Below the pieces are notes generated by a model, which saw only the letters and a program-made list of their open reading frames with translations, was not told the origin of the DNA and searched no databases. Below are positions 63,164-64,000 of a DNA stretch of 64,000 nucleotides, in pieces. This DNA comes from JBBEAM01 sp040882845. Its GTDB lineage: Bacteria > Pseudomonadota > Alphaproteobacteria > Kiloniellales > DSM-21159. The stretch covers positions 682,001-746,000 of the forward strand of contig JBBEAM010000007.1 of the NCBI GenBank assembly GCA_040882845.1, given 5' to 3'. The translations under genes were made by a program, and so were the position numbers. The first letter of the stretch is position 1. Each line of letters begins with the position of its first letter.

Positions 63164-63946
63164 TCAAACCACCTCGAAAACGAACAGCAGAATCGCCACC
63201 ACCGCGATCACCATGAAGACCCAGGACACCGGACCGTAGCTGCGGCGCTGCCTGGAGCTGTCCGCGGCCTGGGTGGCAGCATGACTGGCCTCGGCCTTGA
63301 TCGCCGCGCCGCCGTCGCTCTCCGGCGAGGCATGGCCGAGTGCCGCGCCGCGCAATGCGGCCTCCTGCATCTCCTGCCGCTCCCGGGGATTGGGGTTCGC
63401 GGGCTCGTTGCCGGCTCCGGGGTGCTCCTCCGGCTCGATGGAGCCGGACTCTCCCGAATTTTCGGGTGTGGGCTCGCCTCCGGAGCCGCCGCCACCGCCG
63501 CCGGATCCGCCGACTCGCTCGACGAAAGCGGTGAAGAACTGATCGGCCATCTTTTTGGCCGTGCCGTCGATCAGGCGGGACCCGACCTGGGCCAGCTTGC
63601 CGCCGACCTTGGCCTCGACGTCGTAGGCGAGACGGGTGGTTTCCGGTCCTTCCTCGGTCAAATGAACCTTCGCGCCGCCCTTGGCGAAGCCGGCCGCACC
63701 GCCCTTGCCCTCGCCGGAGATGGTGTAGCTTTCCGGCGGGTTCATATCGGACAGGGTCACCTCGCCGTTGAACTTGGCGCTGACCGGGCCGACCTTGGCC
63801 TTCACCTTGGCGGCGAAGGCGTGATCGCCGGTTTTGTCCAGTTCCTCGCAGCCGGGGATACAGGCTTTCAGGACTTCGGGATCGTTCAGGGCTTCCCAGA
63901 CCTTCTGCCGCGGTGCCGGGATGGTGTATTCGCCATTCATCTGCAT
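63164..63946 (-). CDS. coxG: CoxG-type SRPBCC protein with C-terminal membrane anchor
   Basis: 260-residue protein. Residues 1-150 are an SRPBCC/START-like lipid-binding fold with the CoxG pattern MNGEYTIPAPRQKVWEALNDPEVLKACIPGCEEL and TRLAYDVEAKVGGKLAQVGSRLIDGTAKKM. Then comes an 80-residue Gly, Ser, Pro and Ala-rich linker (GGSGGGGGGSGGEPTP...) and one C-terminal membrane helix (WVFMVIAVVAILLFVFEVV). CoxG proteins link molybdenum CO dehydrogenases to the membrane and appear to carry quinone. It is first on the minus strand, ahead of coxSLM. Confidence 0.9.
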   Translation of the reverse strand: MQMNGEYTIPAPRQKVWEALNDPEVLKACIPGCEELDKTGDHAFAAKVKAKVGPVSAKFNGEVTLSDMNPPESYTISGEGKGGAAGFAKGGAKVHLTEEGPETTRLAYDVEAKVGGKLAQVGSRLIDGTAKKMADQFFTAFVERVGGSGGGGGGSGGEPTPENSGESGSIEPEEHPGAGNEPANPNPRERQEMQEAALRGAALGHASPESDGGAAIKAEASHAATQAADSSRQRRSYGPVSWVFMVIAVVAILLFVFEVV

Positions 63947-64000
63947 TGGAAATCCCCTGACTGAACTATGTTCTTGCTTCTCGGGCCGGACTGGCGGTCA

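Overview
The window reads as a contiguous, GC-rich chromosomal segment of a free-living alphaproteobacterium, probably Rhodospirillales-like (inferred from gene content only). Supporting signs are the run UQCC-type chaperone, DUF177 protein, rpmF, plsX, fabH, ihfA and MerR regulator, the run aminotransferase, hom, glpX and recJ, a class I PHA synthase, a K+-independent H+-pyrophosphatase and glutathione-dependent formaldehyde oxidation. There are two tRNA genes (Pro-GGG and Glu-TTC). I saw no rRNA, CRISPR array, prophage or insertion sequence.

Layout. 1-7.7 kb: hppA, bamE, ribosome/lipid genes, ihfA and a MerR regulator, ending with tRNA-Pro. 7.7-18.2 kb: a cutA interrupted by an in-frame amber codon, an MFS transporter, metY with a CoA-binding protein, a sterol-desaturase-type membrane oxygenase, psd-pssA for phosphatidylethanolamine, and an L,D-transpeptidase/extensin pair for the cell wall. 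18.2-22.5 kb: an aromatic-metabolism-like island with a DsbA-fold isomerase, a 4-hydroxybutyryl-CoA-dehydratase-like flavoprotein that has lost iron-sulfur ligands, a VOC protein and a divergent histidine-ammonia-lyase homologue without the MIO triad. 22.6-27.8 kb: rplM-rpsI, argC, a gamma carbonic anhydrase and a Na/Pi transporter behind a Pho-box-like repeat array. 28-37.5 kb: phaC, an OmpA-type lipoprotein, aminotransferase-hom-glpX-recJ, a DUF1194 protein and tRNA-Glu.

39-46.5 kb is the most unusual metabolic region. A MocE-like Rieske ferredoxin, a ferredoxin reductase and a second, clearly different MIO-less lyase homologue lie tail-to-tail with a membrane desaturase/hydroxylase. Persulfide-handling genes and the formaldehyde genes fghA-adhC follow. 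A demethylating or hydroxylating oxygenase feeding a lyase, with formaldehyde removed next door, would explain the arrangement; this is inference. 46.7-50.6 kb holds an aminotransferase, an ATP-grasp protein, a small secreted protein and a hydrolase on one strand.

50.6-64 kb is a minus-strand molybdenum-hydroxylase locus: coxG, coxS, coxL (form II, not a proven CO dehydrogenase) and coxM, then a terminator-like hairpin, then ydbH-ynbE-ydbL (envelope lipid transport) joined by overlapping codons to moxR, coxE, two XdhC-family genes and a molybdopterin-binding/MobA-like fusion. An envelope lipid-transport module inside a cox maturation operon is a notable arrangement. No stretch longer than about 300 bases lacks a gene call.
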